Below, piece by piece: positions 34,803 through 42,751 of a stretch of DNA of 64,000 nt; position 1 is the stretch's first letter, and every line of letters begins with the position of its first letter. The translations under genes and the position numbers were made by a program. The notes below the pieces were generated by a model, which saw nothing but the letters and a program-made list of their open reading frames with translations, made no database searches and was not told where the DNA came from. The DNA comes from Krasilnikovia cinnamomea (GTDB lineage Bacteria; Actinomycetota; Actinomycetes; Mycobacteriales; Micromonosporaceae): the NCBI RefSeq assembly GCF_004217545.1, contig NZ_SHKY01000001.1, positions 3,162,001 through 3,226,000 on the forward strand. The letters run 5' to 3'.

Positions 34803-35993
34803 GTGAAGGTCGTGGTAGCGCACAACCGGTACCGGGAAGCGATCCCGTCGGGCGAGAACGTCATCGTCGACACGGAGATGGCGCAGCTCAGCGCGGCCGG
34901 GGTGCAGGTGCTGCCGTTCCAGCGCAGCTCCGACTCGATCGGGGCGCTGCCCGCCGCACAGAAGGCGCTGCTGCCGGTGTCGCCGATCTACGGGCGGGCC
35001 GCGCAGCGGGACCTGGCCGCGCTGCTGGCCGAGCACCACCCGGACGTGCTGCACCTGCACAACCCGTACCCGTTGCTGTCGCCGTGGGTGGTGCGGACCG
35101 CGCACGCGCACGGCGTGCCGGTGGTGCAGACGGTCCACAACTACCGCCAGGTGTGCTCGTCGGGGCTGTACTTCCGGGACGGGCACAACTGCACCGACTG
35201 CCGGGGCAAGGTGATCGGCTGGCCCGCCGTCCGGCACCGCTGCTACCGGGGCTCGGCGGCGCAGAGCGCCATCCTGGCCACCGCGCTGGCGGTGCACCGC
35301 CCGACGTGGCGTTCCGTGGACCGCTACATCGCCCTGACCGACCGGATCGCCGACCACCTGCGCGACTACGGCATCGCCGAGCGGCAGATCGTGGTGAAAC
35401 CCAACGGCCTGCCGGACCCGGGCGAGCCCGATCCGCTGGGCGACGGTTTTCTGTACGCCGCCCGGCTGTCCCCGGAGAAGGGACTCGGGCTGCTGCTGGA
35501 CGCCTGGCGGCGGCATCCGGACGGGGCGCTGGGCGAGCTGCGCATCGCGGGCGACGGGGAGCTGCGGCCACTGGCCGAGCGGGCCGCCACGGAGCGCGGC
35601 GACGTCACGTACCTGGGGGTGCTGGACCGGGCCGGGATGGTCGCGGCCCGGCGTGCGGCCGCGGTGATCGTGGCGGTCCCGACCTGGAACGACGTGCTGC
35701 CGACCGTGATCCTGGAGGCCATGGCGGCGGGCCGGCCGGTGCTGGGCACGACCGTGGGCGGGATCCCGTACCTGTTGGGGGCCGGGCAGCCGGGACCGGC
35801 GGCGGGTTGGGCGGTGGCGCCGGAGGCGGCCGCGCTGGCGGCCGCGTTGCCGACCGCCCGCGCGCAGGCGGCGGCCCTGGCTGCGGACGCCCGTAAGCGC
35901 TACGTCCAGGAGTTCCATCCGGACGTGCTGACCCCCCGGCTGATCGAGATCTACCGCGACGTGGCGGCGAGCTCCGGCCGGGCCCGGGAGTGA
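34803..35993 (+). CDS. Glycosyltransferase family 4
   Basis: A soluble or peripheral glycosyltransferase of the GT-B fold, 396 residues. The N-terminal domain has HNRYREAIPSGENVIVDTE and HLHNPYPLLSPWVVR, with a cysteine-bearing stretch CSSGLYFRDGHNCTDCRGK that is common in GT4 enzymes acting on surface glycans. The C-terminal donor site has LYAARLSPEKGLGLLLDAWR (in part), LRIAGDGELR and the EX7E-like VILEAMAAGRPVLGTTVGG. It retains the anomeric configuration of the donor sugar. The acceptor is unknown; the adjacent glycosylphosphotransferase and cytidylyltransferase operon suggest a phosphorylated surface glycan. Confidence 0.92.
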   Translation: MKVVVAHNRYREAIPSGENVIVDTEMAQLSAAGVQVLPFQRSSDSIGALPAAQKALLPVSPIYGRAAQRDLAALLAEHHPDVLHLHNPYPLLSPWVVRTAHAHGVPVVQTVHNYRQVCSSGLYFRDGHNCTDCRGKVIGWPAVRHRCYRGSAAQSAILATALAVHRPTWRSVDRYIALTDRIADHLRDYGIAERQIVVKPNGLPDPGEPDPLGDGFLYAARLSPEKGLGLLLDAWRRHPDGALGELRIAGDGELRPLAERAATERGDVTYLGVLDRAGMVAARRAAAVIVAVPTWNDVLPTVILEAMAAGRPVLGTTVGGIPYLLGAGQPGPAAGWAVAPEAAALAAALPTARAQAAALAADARKRYVQEFHPDVLTPRLIEIYRDVAASSGRARE

Positions 35994-35999
35994 GCGGAG

Positions 36000-36746
36000 T
36001 CAGCCGCGCAGGGCGGCCCGGCCGCTGAACGCGATGCTGGCGGCCAGGAACGCGCCGTTGATCAGGGTGAACGCGGCGATCAGCCAGACCGTCCACTGCG
36101 GCGCCACGGTGAGCACCACGCCCGCCAGGGCGATCACGGCGCCGAAGTCGCGGACCAGCTTGACCACCCGGACCGGCAGCGACGTGCTGGTCACCATGCT
36201 GGCCGCCTGCGGGCCGGACTGCATGACCGAGGTGACCAGGTTGACCATCCAGGTGCCCGCGAACGCGGCCAGCAGCCAGGCGGGCGTCTCGGGGACCTGC
36301 GCCGCGGCGGTCGCGGCGAGCGCGGAGACCAGGGCGATCTGCGCGGCGACGTCGCACAGGACGTCGACCCGCGCCCCGGCCGCGCTGGTCTGCCCGGTCA
36401 CCCGGGCGAGCTGCCCGTCCGCACAGTCCAATGCGTACGCGGCCTGCCAGCCGAGCAGGGCGAGCAGGCCGATGGGCCACGCCCACACCTGGTCGGTGGC
36501 GACCCGGTGTGCCGCGGCGACCACCACGAACGACACCAGGCAGCTCAGCCCCAGGTTCCCGGCCGTGAGCACGGTCGGGGCGAGGCGGCGCTTGTGCGCG
36601 GCCACCGCGATGTGCGCGCCCAGCCGCTGGCTGACCGCCTCGCTGAACAGCCCGCCGCCCCGGTTGACCGCGTAGTAGTCCGCCACGGTGGGTGCCGTGG
36701 CCGGGGGGGTGCGCGTGGGGTCAGCGCTGTGCGAGGGCGTCGTCAT
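36000..36746 (-). CDS. CDP-alcohol phosphatidyltransferase
   Basis: Integral membrane enzyme of 248 residues with about six helices. The family signature Dx2DGx2ARx8Gx3Dx3D is perfect in DCADGQLARVTGQTSAAGAR followed by VDVLCD (about residues 90-115). These enzymes move a phospho-alcohol from a CDP-alcohol to an acceptor hydroxyl, making phospholipids or phosphodiesters such as di-myo-inositol phosphate. ATG at 36746 lies 26 bases inside the end of the dehydrogenase gene, so all three genes (38501 to 36000) form one operon. The CDP-alcohol is expected to be the product of the cytidylyltransferase in the operon. Confidence 0.92.
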   Translation of the reverse strand: MTTPSHSADPTRTPPATAPTVADYYAVNRGGGLFSEAVSQRLGAHIAVAAHKRRLAPTVLTAGNLGLSCLVSFVVVAAAHRVATDQVWAWPIGLLALLGWQAAYALDCADGQLARVTGQTSAAGARVDVLCDVAAQIALVSALAATAAAQVPETPAWLLAAFAGTWMVNLVTSVMQSGPQAASMVTSTSLPVRVVKLVRDFGAVIALAGVVLTVAPQWTVWLIAAFTLINGAFLAASIAFSGRAALRG

Positions 36747-37782
36747 AATCGGCCAGCTTCCGGCGGATCTCGTCGGTCGACAGTGCCAGGTGTTCCAGGA
36801 TCGTGTACCGGTCGGGGCGGGTCCGCGGGGCGAACTCGACGACCTCCACGAAGCGGTCCGCCTCCAGACCCACGTCCGAGGGGGTACGGGGCAGCCCGTG
36901 CCGGGCCAGGCACTGCGCCATCTGGGCGAAGCGCCGCTCGTCGCCGCGCAGGAACGTGCAGAACAGCGCGCCCAGCCCGGCCAGTTCCCCGTGTGAGCCG
37001 GTGCCCGGGAACAGCGTGTCCGTGGCGTGCACGATCTCGTGGCAGCCGCCACTGCAGGGGCGGCTGCTGCCGCACACCGCCATGGCCAGGCCGCTGGAGA
37101 TCAGCGACTCGGCGAGGACGGTGACGAACCCGTCGTCGTTCATGTCCCCCGGATGGGTGAGCACCGCCTCGGCGCCCATCCGGGCCAGCGAGGCGGCCAG
37201 CCCGTCGAACGGTTCGCCGCGCACCTCGCGGCCCAGGTCCCAGTCCGCGAGGGCGCTGATGTTGCTGATCACGTCGCCGATGCCGGCCCGGTTGACCCGT
37301 TCCTGGCCGTTCTCCACGAAGTCCAGGTCGACGATCACCGCGTACGGGATGTGCACGCCGTACGAGCCCTTGATGCCGTCGTGGACGAGGCTGGCGACGG
37401 GGGAGGCGATGCCGTCGTTGGCGAGGCTGGTGGCCACGGACACCATCGGCATGCCCCACCGGTTGGCGGCGTACTTGGCCGCGTCGATGGTCTTGCCGCC
37501 GCCGATGCCGACCACCGCGTCGTACGAGCGGGTGCGCAGCTTCGCGGCCAGCTCCAGCGCGGCGTCCACCGTGCCGCCCGCGGTGGTGTAGACGTCCGCG
37601 GAGCCCAGCGACGGGCGGATCAGGTCCGCGATGCCTTCGCCCTGGCCGGGGCCGACCACCACCGCCACGTCGCCGCCCGCCGAGATCCGCCCGTCGGCCA
37701 GGATGTGGCCGAGGTCGGCGACGGCGCCACGGCGTACGTGGATGTGCAGTGGGGTCTGCACACTGCGGGCTAGTAGCGGCAT
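36721..37782 (-). CDS. sn-glycerol-1-phosphate dehydrogenase-like enzyme (AraM/EgsA family)
   Basis: NAD(P)-dependent iron/zinc dehydrogenase fold, 353 residues. It reads as a glycerol-1-phosphate dehydrogenase: GIGGGKTIDAAKYAANRWGMP, then TSLANDGIASPVASL (the DGIASP motif carries the metal-binding Asp), and SGGCHEIVHATD and GSHGELAGLGALF for the two metal-binding His residues. This enzyme makes the archaeal glycerophosphate enantiomer from dihydroxyacetone phosphate; bacterial AraM is the known relative. An iron-alcohol-dehydrogenase-like activity on a phosphonate or other aldehyde is a possible alternative. It overlaps the cytidylyltransferase gene by 13 bases and the CDP-alcohol transferase gene by 26. 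Confidence 0.85.
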   Translation of the reverse strand: MPLLARSVQTPLHIHVRRGAVADLGHILADGRISAGGDVAVVVGPGQGEGIADLIRPSLGSADVYTTAGGTVDAALELAAKLRTRSYDAVVGIGGGKTIDAAKYAANRWGMPMVSVATSLANDGIASPVASLVHDGIKGSYGVHIPYAVIVDLDFVENGQERVNRAGIGDVISNISALADWDLGREVRGEPFDGLAASLARMGAEAVLTHPGDMNDDGFVTVLAESLISSGLAMAVCGSSRPCSGGCHEIVHATDTLFPGTGSHGELAGLGALFCTFLRGDERRFAQMAQCLARHGLPRTPSDVGLEADRFVEVVEFAPRTRPDRYTILEHLALSTDEIRRKLADYDDALAQR

Positions 37783-38501
37783 GCGATCTCCCGCGCCCGG
37801 GCCAGGTCATCGTGGTTGTCGACCTCGACCCACTCGACCTCGCCGATGGTGGCCGCGCGCACCTCGCCACCGCGGTTGGCGTACTCCTGGTAGCCGTCCT
37901 CGTAGTAGAGGTCGGGGTTGCGCTCCCAGGTGGCCTTGAGCGCGTCGGCCAGGGCCCCGGCGGCCTCGGCCTCGATGATCGTGGCGCCGATGTACTCGCC
38001 GAACGCCTCGGCCGGGTCCATCAGCTTGGTGATCCTGGTGAGCTGACCCTCGGGCGAGAAGACGGTCTTCATCTCCTCGTCGGCCAGCTTCTTGACGTTG
38101 TCGATCGCCAGCAGGATGCCCGGCCCGCGGTTGGCCAGCAGGGTCTGCTCGACGCTGACCGGGTGCACCGTGTCGCCGTTGACCAGCAGCGCGCCCTGGG
38201 CGAACTGGTCGCGGGCCAGCCACAGCGAGTATGCGTTGTTCCACTCCTCGGCCTTGTCGTTGTGCACGAGGGTGAGCTTCACGCCGTACTTCTGCTCGAA
38301 GGCGTCCTTGCGCTCCTCGACCGCGTTCGCGCAGTAGCCGACCACGACCGTGACGTCGGTCAGGCCCGCCGCCGCGAGGTTGCGCAGCGAGATGTCCATG
38401 ATCGTGGTCTCCCCGTCCACGGGGACGAGCGCCTTCGGCAGCGTGTCGGTGTACGGGCGCAGCCTGCGCCCGGCGCCGGCGGCGAGTACCAGACCGATCA
38501 T
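37770..38501 (-). CDS. LicC-like cytidylyltransferase (sugar/choline-phosphate nucleotidyltransferase family)
   Basis: A 243-residue nucleotidyltransferase: LVLAAGAGRRLRPYTDTLPKAL (in part) is the NTP-binding loop with catalytic Lys, EEWNNAYSLWLARD matches the LicC-type phosphocholine cytidylyltransferases, LLVNGDTV carries the metal-binding Asp, and EWVEVDNHDDLARAREI the second metal site. It probably activates a phosphorylated alcohol with CTP. ATG at 38501 has GGAAGGAACC upstream. It is the first gene of the operon with a dehydrogenase and a CDP-alcohol transferase, so its substrate may be glycerol-1-phosphate or a related polyol or amino-alcohol phosphate. Confidence 0.88.
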   Translation of the reverse strand: MIGLVLAAGAGRRLRPYTDTLPKALVPVDGETTIMDISLRNLAAAGLTDVTVVVGYCANAVEERKDAFEQKYGVKLTLVHNDKAEEWNNAYSLWLARDQFAQGALLVNGDTVHPVSVEQTLLANRGPGILLAIDNVKKLADEEMKTVFSPEGQLTRITKLMDPAEAFGEYIGATIIEAEAAGALADALKATWERNPDLYYEDGYQEYANRGGEVRAATIGEVEWVEVDNHDDLARAREIACRY

Positions 38502-38549
38502 GGGGTTCCTTCCACAGCAGGGGTGTCGAACGACGAGGATAGCGGCGTG

Positions 38550-38768
38550 TCAGCTACCGAGCGTAGCCAGCACCGCGAATCCGTCCTCGGCGATACGCCT
38601 GACCATTCCGTCGTCCACCTGCCGATTCTCGTCGAGAACGGCGAGTTCGCCAGGCCCCGACCGGCTTCGGGAAAAGCTTTCGCTGCGGGGACCTTTTCGG
38701 AAAGAAAAATCGGCCGTCGTTGCCCACGACGACAGCACCGGCGACACGAAGCGGTGGGGTCCGGGCAC
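38550..38768 (-). CDS. Possible small protein, 72 residues, weak
   Basis: An open frame of 72 codons ending GELAVLDENRQVDDGMVRRI...LATLGS. The C-terminal half looks like an ordinary helical protein, but the N-terminal half is Ser/Arg rich. The third codon positions are clearly less GC-rich than in the flanking genes, and there is no convincing ribosome-binding site before the ATG at 38768. It may be real and recently acquired, or a chance frame in the AT-rich promoter region. Confidence 0.25.
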   Translation of the reverse strand: MPGPHRFVSPVLSSWATTADFSFRKGPRSESFSRSRSGPGELAVLDENRQVDDGMVRRIAEDGFAVLATLGS

Positions 38769-38793
38769 GGGAAAATTGTATAGAGCGGCCTCG

Positions 38794-38799
38794 TAAGCT
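38794..38799 (+). promoter_or_regulatory. -10 element of leaderless aminotransferase promoter
   Basis: TAAGCT, 7 bases, ATG at 38807. Confidence 0.6.
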
Positions 38800-38806
38800 G
38801 AGCGGT

Positions 38807-39901
38807 ATGACCGCTGAGCAGCTGATCTCCTTTGCCCGTGGCGCCCCCTCCTTGGACATCGTCGATGTCGAGGGGCTCAAAGCCGCGGCCGTCCGCGCGT
38901 TCGACGCCGATCCGGCCGGGGTGACCGCGTACGGCACGTCGGTCGGCTACCTGCCGCTGCGAAAGTGGATCGCGGACAAGCACGGTGTCGCCCCGGAGCA
39001 GGTGATCGTCACCAACGGTTCGCTGCAGGCGGACGCATTCCTCTTCAACCACCTGGTCACCTCCGGCGACGAGGTCGTGGTGGAGAAGCCGACGTACGAC
39101 CGGACGCTGCTGAACCTGCAGAACCTGGGTGCCAAGGTGCACCAGGTGACGATCGAGCCGGACGGCATCGACGTCGACGAGCTGCGCCGCCTGCTGGAGT
39201 CGGGGGTGCGCCCCAAGCTCGCCCACATCATCCCGAACTACCAGAACCCGGCCGGGGTGACGCTGTCGCTGGCGAAGCGCCACGCGCTGCTGGAGCTGGC
39301 CGCCGAGTACGGCTTCACGATCTTCGAGGACGACCCGTACGCGGACATCCGGTTCCGTGGCGAGGCGCTGCCGTCGATGCTGTCGCTGGACACCCGCGGG
39401 GTCGTCGTGCACGCCTGCAGCTTCACCAAGACGGTGTGCCCCGGCGTGCGGGTCGGTTACCTGGTCGGCCCGGCCGAGGTGATCGGCGCGATCGCCAAGA
39501 AGGCCACCAACCTGTATATCTCGCCCGGCATGGTGTCCGAGGCGATCGTGCACCAGTTCTGCGTGTCCGGTGACATCCAGCGCTCCATCGCGACCGTCAG
39601 CGCGGCGCTGGGCGAGCGGGCCCGGGTGCTGGCCGAGTCGATCCGTACGCACATCCCGGGCGCCACCTTCACCGAGCCCGACGGCGGCTACTTCCTCTGG
39701 GTGGACCTGCCCGCCGACGTCGACGTGGACAAGCTGTTCCCGGTGGCCAACGCGAAGGGCGTGGCGATCGTCAAGGGCAGCGACTTCCTGCTCGACGGCG
39801 GCCGGAACTCCGTGCGCCTGGCATTCTCGGCGGTCACGGTGGACCAGATCGACGAGGGCGTACGCCGCCTGGCCGCGGCGATCGCCGAAGTCCGCGGCTG
39901 A
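38807..39901 (+). CDS. PLP-dependent aminotransferase, class I/II (MocR/LysN-like subgroup)
   Basis: A 364-residue fold-type I aminotransferase. ISFARGAPSLDIVD at the start, VTAYGTSVGYLPLRKWIA, the NYQNPAGVTLSLAKRHALLELA segment with Asn/Asp-type PLP contacts (FEDDPYADI), and the Schiff-base Lys in CSFTKTVCPGVRVGYLVG (near residue 208) are visible. Relatives include 2-aminoadipate aminotransferase and aromatic or branched-chain aminotransferases; the substrate cannot be decided. There is no GntR-type DNA-binding N-terminus, so it is an enzyme and not a MocR regulator. ATG at 38807 follows TAAGCT by 7 bases (leaderless). Confidence 0.9.
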   Translation: MTAEQLISFARGAPSLDIVDVEGLKAAAVRAFDADPAGVTAYGTSVGYLPLRKWIADKHGVAPEQVIVTNGSLQADAFLFNHLVTSGDEVVVEKPTYDRTLLNLQNLGAKVHQVTIEPDGIDVDELRRLLESGVRPKLAHIIPNYQNPAGVTLSLAKRHALLELAAEYGFTIFEDDPYADIRFRGEALPSMLSLDTRGVVVHACSFTKTVCPGVRVGYLVGPAEVIGAIAKKATNLYISPGMVSEAIVHQFCVSGDIQRSIATVSAALGERARVLAESIRTHIPGATFTEPDGGYFLWVDLPADVDVDKLFPVANAKGVAIVKGSDFLLDGGRNSVRLAFSAVTVDQIDEGVRRLAAAIAEVRG

Positions 39902-39961
39902 AATCCCCTCCGGCACCGGGTTGGGTTCGATCCTCCCGGGGCACGGACCAACTGAGCGGCC

Positions 39962-39982
39962 GCGCCGCCGCGTGAGCGGCGC
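39962..39982 (+). terminator. Hairpin after the aminotransferase gene
   Basis: GCGCCGC (39962-39968) pairs with GCGGCGC (39976-39982) around a 7-base loop; flanking GGCC and GGCC can extend the stem with a two-base bulge. Confidence 0.5.
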
Positions 39983-40073
39983 GCGGCCCGCCCGGCTTCC
40001 ACCGGCGCGTCCCGTTCCCGTCACCGGGCTGGCGTAGCCTCAGGCGGGCCGTCATGCGCGGAGGGGGAGGCTC

Positions 40074-41219
40074 ATGAGCGAGGGCAGCGTGCGCCGGGTC
40101 AGGCAGACCGGCAACAACCGGTCACTGTCGAGAGCCTGGGCCGCCCCGGTGCGGGCGATGAACCGCTTCCTCGGCAGCACCGACTCCCCGGACCGCGGCG
40201 CCGAGCAGTGCCCGGACGACAGTGCGGTGGTCGACTGCGGCGTGTACGTCGACGGCAAGCGCGAGCCCGGCGAGTTCACCCCGAGCGCGGCACTGCGGTT
40301 GGCGCGCGCCCGCGACGACGCGTTCGTCTGGCTCGGCCTGCACCAGCCCTCGGACTCCGAGATGTCCGCGATCGCCCGCACGTACGGACTCCACGAGCTG
40401 GCGGTCGAGGACGCTGTCCAGGCCGAGCAGCGCCCGAAGCTGGAGCAGTTCGGCGACGTGCACGTCCTGGTGCTGCGCACGGCGCGGTACGTACCGCACA
40501 GCGAGCTGACCGAGAACTCCCAGATCGTCGAGACCGGTCAGATGATGGTCTTCGTCGGCGCGCAGTTCGTGATCACCGTGCGCCACGGCGACGCCTCCGA
40601 ACTGGTCTCGGTCCGGGCCGGGCTGGAGACCGAGCGCGCCGGGCTGATGCAGCACGGCCCCTGGGCGGTCGCGTACGCGGTCACCGACCGGGTCGTCGAC
40701 CTGTACCTGGAGGTCGCCGACCAGGTCGAGGCGGACCTCGACATCCTGGAGGAGCGGGTGTTCGCCCGCGGCAGCGGCAGCCCGATCCAGCAGATCTACC
40801 AGATGAAGCGGGAGCTGGTGGAGTTCCGCCGGGCCGTGGTGCCGCTGCAACGGCCGCTGGCCACGATCACCGCACCGCAGAGCCGGGTGGTGCCCAAGGA
40901 GATCCGCCGCTACTTCCGGGACGTGCACGACCACCTGACCCGTACGGTCGAGCAGGTCACGTCGTACGACGACCTGCTGAACTCGATCCTGCAGGCCCGG
41001 CTCGCCCAGGTGACCGTCGACCAGAACAACGACATGCGCAAGATCGCCGCGTGGGCCGGCATCGCGACCGTGTGGACCGCCGTCGCCGGCGTGTACGGCA
41101 TGAACTTCGAACACATGCCCGAGACCCAGTGGCTGTACGGCTACCCGGTCGTGGTCTCGATCATGTTGCTCATCTCGGTGCTGCTGTACCGGGCGTTCCG
41201 CCGCAACGGCTGGCTGTGA
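40074..41219 (+). CDS. corA: CorA-family magnesium/cobalt transporter
   Basis: Divalent cation channel of the inner membrane, 381 residues. A long cytoplasmic domain (about 1-310) with the coiled helices typical of CorA (LYLEVADQVEADLDILEERVF, in part) is followed by two C-terminal membrane helices. The signature YGMNF (GMN motif) at the end of the first helix is near residue 340, followed by a short acidic loop EHMPETQ and the second helix. The C-terminus RRNGWL is positively charged as expected. ATG at 40074 has GGAGGGGGAGG upstream. A dispersed repeat lies just behind the gene. Confidence 0.95.
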   Translation: MSEGSVRRVRQTGNNRSLSRAWAAPVRAMNRFLGSTDSPDRGAEQCPDDSAVVDCGVYVDGKREPGEFTPSAALRLARARDDAFVWLGLHQPSDSEMSAIARTYGLHELAVEDAVQAEQRPKLEQFGDVHVLVLRTARYVPHSELTENSQIVETGQMMVFVGAQFVITVRHGDASELVSVRAGLETERAGLMQHGPWAVAYAVTDRVVDLYLEVADQVEADLDILEERVFARGSGSPIQQIYQMKRELVEFRRAVVPLQRPLATITAPQSRVVPKEIRRYFRDVHDHLTRTVEQVTSYDDLLNSILQARLAQVTVDQNNDMRKIAAWAGIATVWTAVAGVYGMNFEHMPETQWLYGYPVVVSIMLLISVLLYRAFRRNGWL

Positions 41220-41230
41220 TCGGGGCTGTC

Positions 41231-41276
41231 CGGGCATGCCCTCGTGGCCCTCGCTGCGCTCGGTGCGCTCGGTCAT
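41231..41276 (-). repeat. Dispersed copy of the 57-bp repeat family
   Basis: On the minus strand, ATGACCGAGCGCACCGAGCG continues with AGCGAGGGCC, CGAG and GCATGCCCGG. It matches the unit at 57724-57951 at nearly every position over 46 bp and keeps the same reading frame (MTERTERSEGHEGMPG). It sits between corA and eccB. Confidence 0.8.
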
Positions 41277-41305
41277 GCGGCCCCCCACGGGACGCCGCGG
41301 CCCCC

Positions 41306-41311
41306 TAGAGT
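41306..41311 (+). promoter_or_regulatory. -10 element of leaderless eccB promoter
   Basis: TAGAGT, 6 bases, GTG at 41318. Confidence 0.55.
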
Positions 41312-41317
41312 GGCCGG

Positions 41318-42736
41318 GTGCCGTCGCGTCAGGATCAGCTGCACTCGTACCAGTACTCGCTGCAACGGGTCGTTGCCGCGCTGGTCACGCACGACCCTGA
41401 CCCGCACCGCTCCCCGCTGCGCCGGGCCGGCACGACCGCGCTGGTCAGCCTCGTCATCGCCGCGGTGGCTGTCGGCGCGGCGGCGGTCTACGGCCTGATC
41501 ACCGGCCGCAGCAACGAGAACCCACGCAACGAGGCGGTCGTCTTCCTGGAGAAGGGCTCCGGGGCCCGGTACGTCTACCTCAAGGCGGACGACCAGCTGC
41601 ATCCGGTGCTGAACTACGCCTCCGGCCTGCTCATCGCGAACTCGTCCGCGCCCGAGCTGAGGACCACCACGCGGAAGCGGCTGGCAGCGGTGCCGCTGGG
41701 CGCCCCGCTGGGCATTCCGGATGCCCCGGATTCCCTGCCCGACGCGGGCGACCTGCTCGTGCAGCCGTGGTCGATCTGCACCCAGCCGCCCGACGCCGCC
41801 GACAAGGGCCCGCGCAGCACCCTGCTGGTCGGCGACCGGCTGACCGGCGGCACGGTCGCCGCGTCGCCCGGCGCGGGCGGGCCGGCGCAGGGCCTGCTGG
41901 TACGCGACCCGGACGACCGCCTGTTCCTGGTGTCCGGCAACCGGCGTTTCCGCATCCCGCGCGACCGGGTCGACGTCACCCTCGGCGCGTTCGAATGGAG
42001 CGCCCGGCAGCGGTGGCCGGTGGCCCCGGCGTGGATCAACTCGATCCCGCTCGGCGCCGACATGCGGCCGCTGTCGATCGACGGCCGCGGCGAACGCTCC
42101 GGCGTGCCGGATGCCGAGATCGGCCGGCTGTTAACCGACGGCAAGCAGTGGAAGGTGGCGCTGGCCGACGGCGCGGCCCCGATCACCGAGGTGCAGGCCA
42201 AGCTGCTGCTGACCGTCGAGGGCACGACCCAGACGACCCTGGACGGGCCGGCGTTGATCAACCTGCCGCCGTCCGGCACCCGGCTCATCGACGCCGGTGA
42301 CCCGAACGCGCTGCCGTCCACGCTGCCCGCCCTCACCGACCCGGCACGCAGTGCCTGCATGACGCTACCGCTGGGCGGCGACGGCACGGGCCTGCGGATC
42401 GATCCGAGTTTCCCCGCGGGCAGCCCGGCCAACGGCCCCGCGGCCGTGTCGGGCGGCGTCCAGGCCGACTGGGTGCACGTGGCCCGCGGCCGGGGCGCGG
42501 TCGTGATGTCGCAGGCATCCCCCACGGCGCCCGCGGGCTCCGGGACGGTGAGCATCGTGACCGACACCGGGCGCCGGTACCCGGTCACGAACCGTGAGGT
42601 GCTGGGCAAACTCGGCTACGGCGGGGTCTCGCCGCAGTCCGTGCCGGCCCAGCTGGTGGCGCTGCTGCCGCAAGGCCCGGCGCTGGACGTCACCCGCGCC
42701 CGGCAGACCGGATCGGGTGACGCCCAGGGCGGGTAG
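41318..42736 (+). CDS. eccB: Type VII secretion core component EccB
   Basis: Membrane-anchored core subunit of the ESX/type VII secretion machine, 472 residues: cytoplasmic N-terminus with the family motif MPSRQDQLHSYQYSLQRVVAAL (in part), one membrane helix (about 40-60), and a large extracytoplasmic domain with EKGSGARYVYLKADDQLHPVLNYASGLLI (in part), VPLGAPLGIPDAPDSLP and WSICTQP. The two cysteines (WSIC and SACMTL) are the expected disulfide. No eccC, eccD, eccE, mycosin or WXG100 gene is near, so this is an isolated copy, or the rest of the system is elsewhere. GTG at 41318 has a leaderless -10 element. Confidence 0.93.
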   Translation: MPSRQDQLHSYQYSLQRVVAALVTHDPDPHRSPLRRAGTTALVSLVIAAVAVGAAAVYGLITGRSNENPRNEAVVFLEKGSGARYVYLKADDQLHPVLNYASGLLIANSSAPELRTTTRKRLAAVPLGAPLGIPDAPDSLPDAGDLLVQPWSICTQPPDAADKGPRSTLLVGDRLTGGTVAASPGAGGPAQGLLVRDPDDRLFLVSGNRRFRIPRDRVDVTLGAFEWSARQRWPVAPAWINSIPLGADMRPLSIDGRGERSGVPDAEIGRLLTDGKQWKVALADGAAPITEVQAKLLLTVEGTTQTTLDGPALINLPPSGTRLIDAGDPNALPSTLPALTDPARSACMTLPLGGDGTGLRIDPSFPAGSPANGPAAVSGGVQADWVHVARGRGAVVMSQASPTAPAGSGTVSIVTDTGRRYPVTNREVLGKLGYGGVSPQSVPAQLVALLPQGPALDVTRARQTGSGDAQGG

Positions 42737-42751
42737 CCGCAGACCCTGGGG

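Larger units (their letters stand above)
38502..38806. other. 305-bp divergent intergenic region
   Basis: This lies between the cytidylyltransferase operon (leftward) and the aminotransferase (rightward). It contains the ribosome-binding site of the former, the leaderless -10 element TAAGCT of the latter at 38794-38799, and an AT-rich pocket around 38670-38712 with AAAGCTTT and a run of A. A possible small leftward frame is listed separately. I see no clear operator or RNA structure. Confidence 0.6.
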
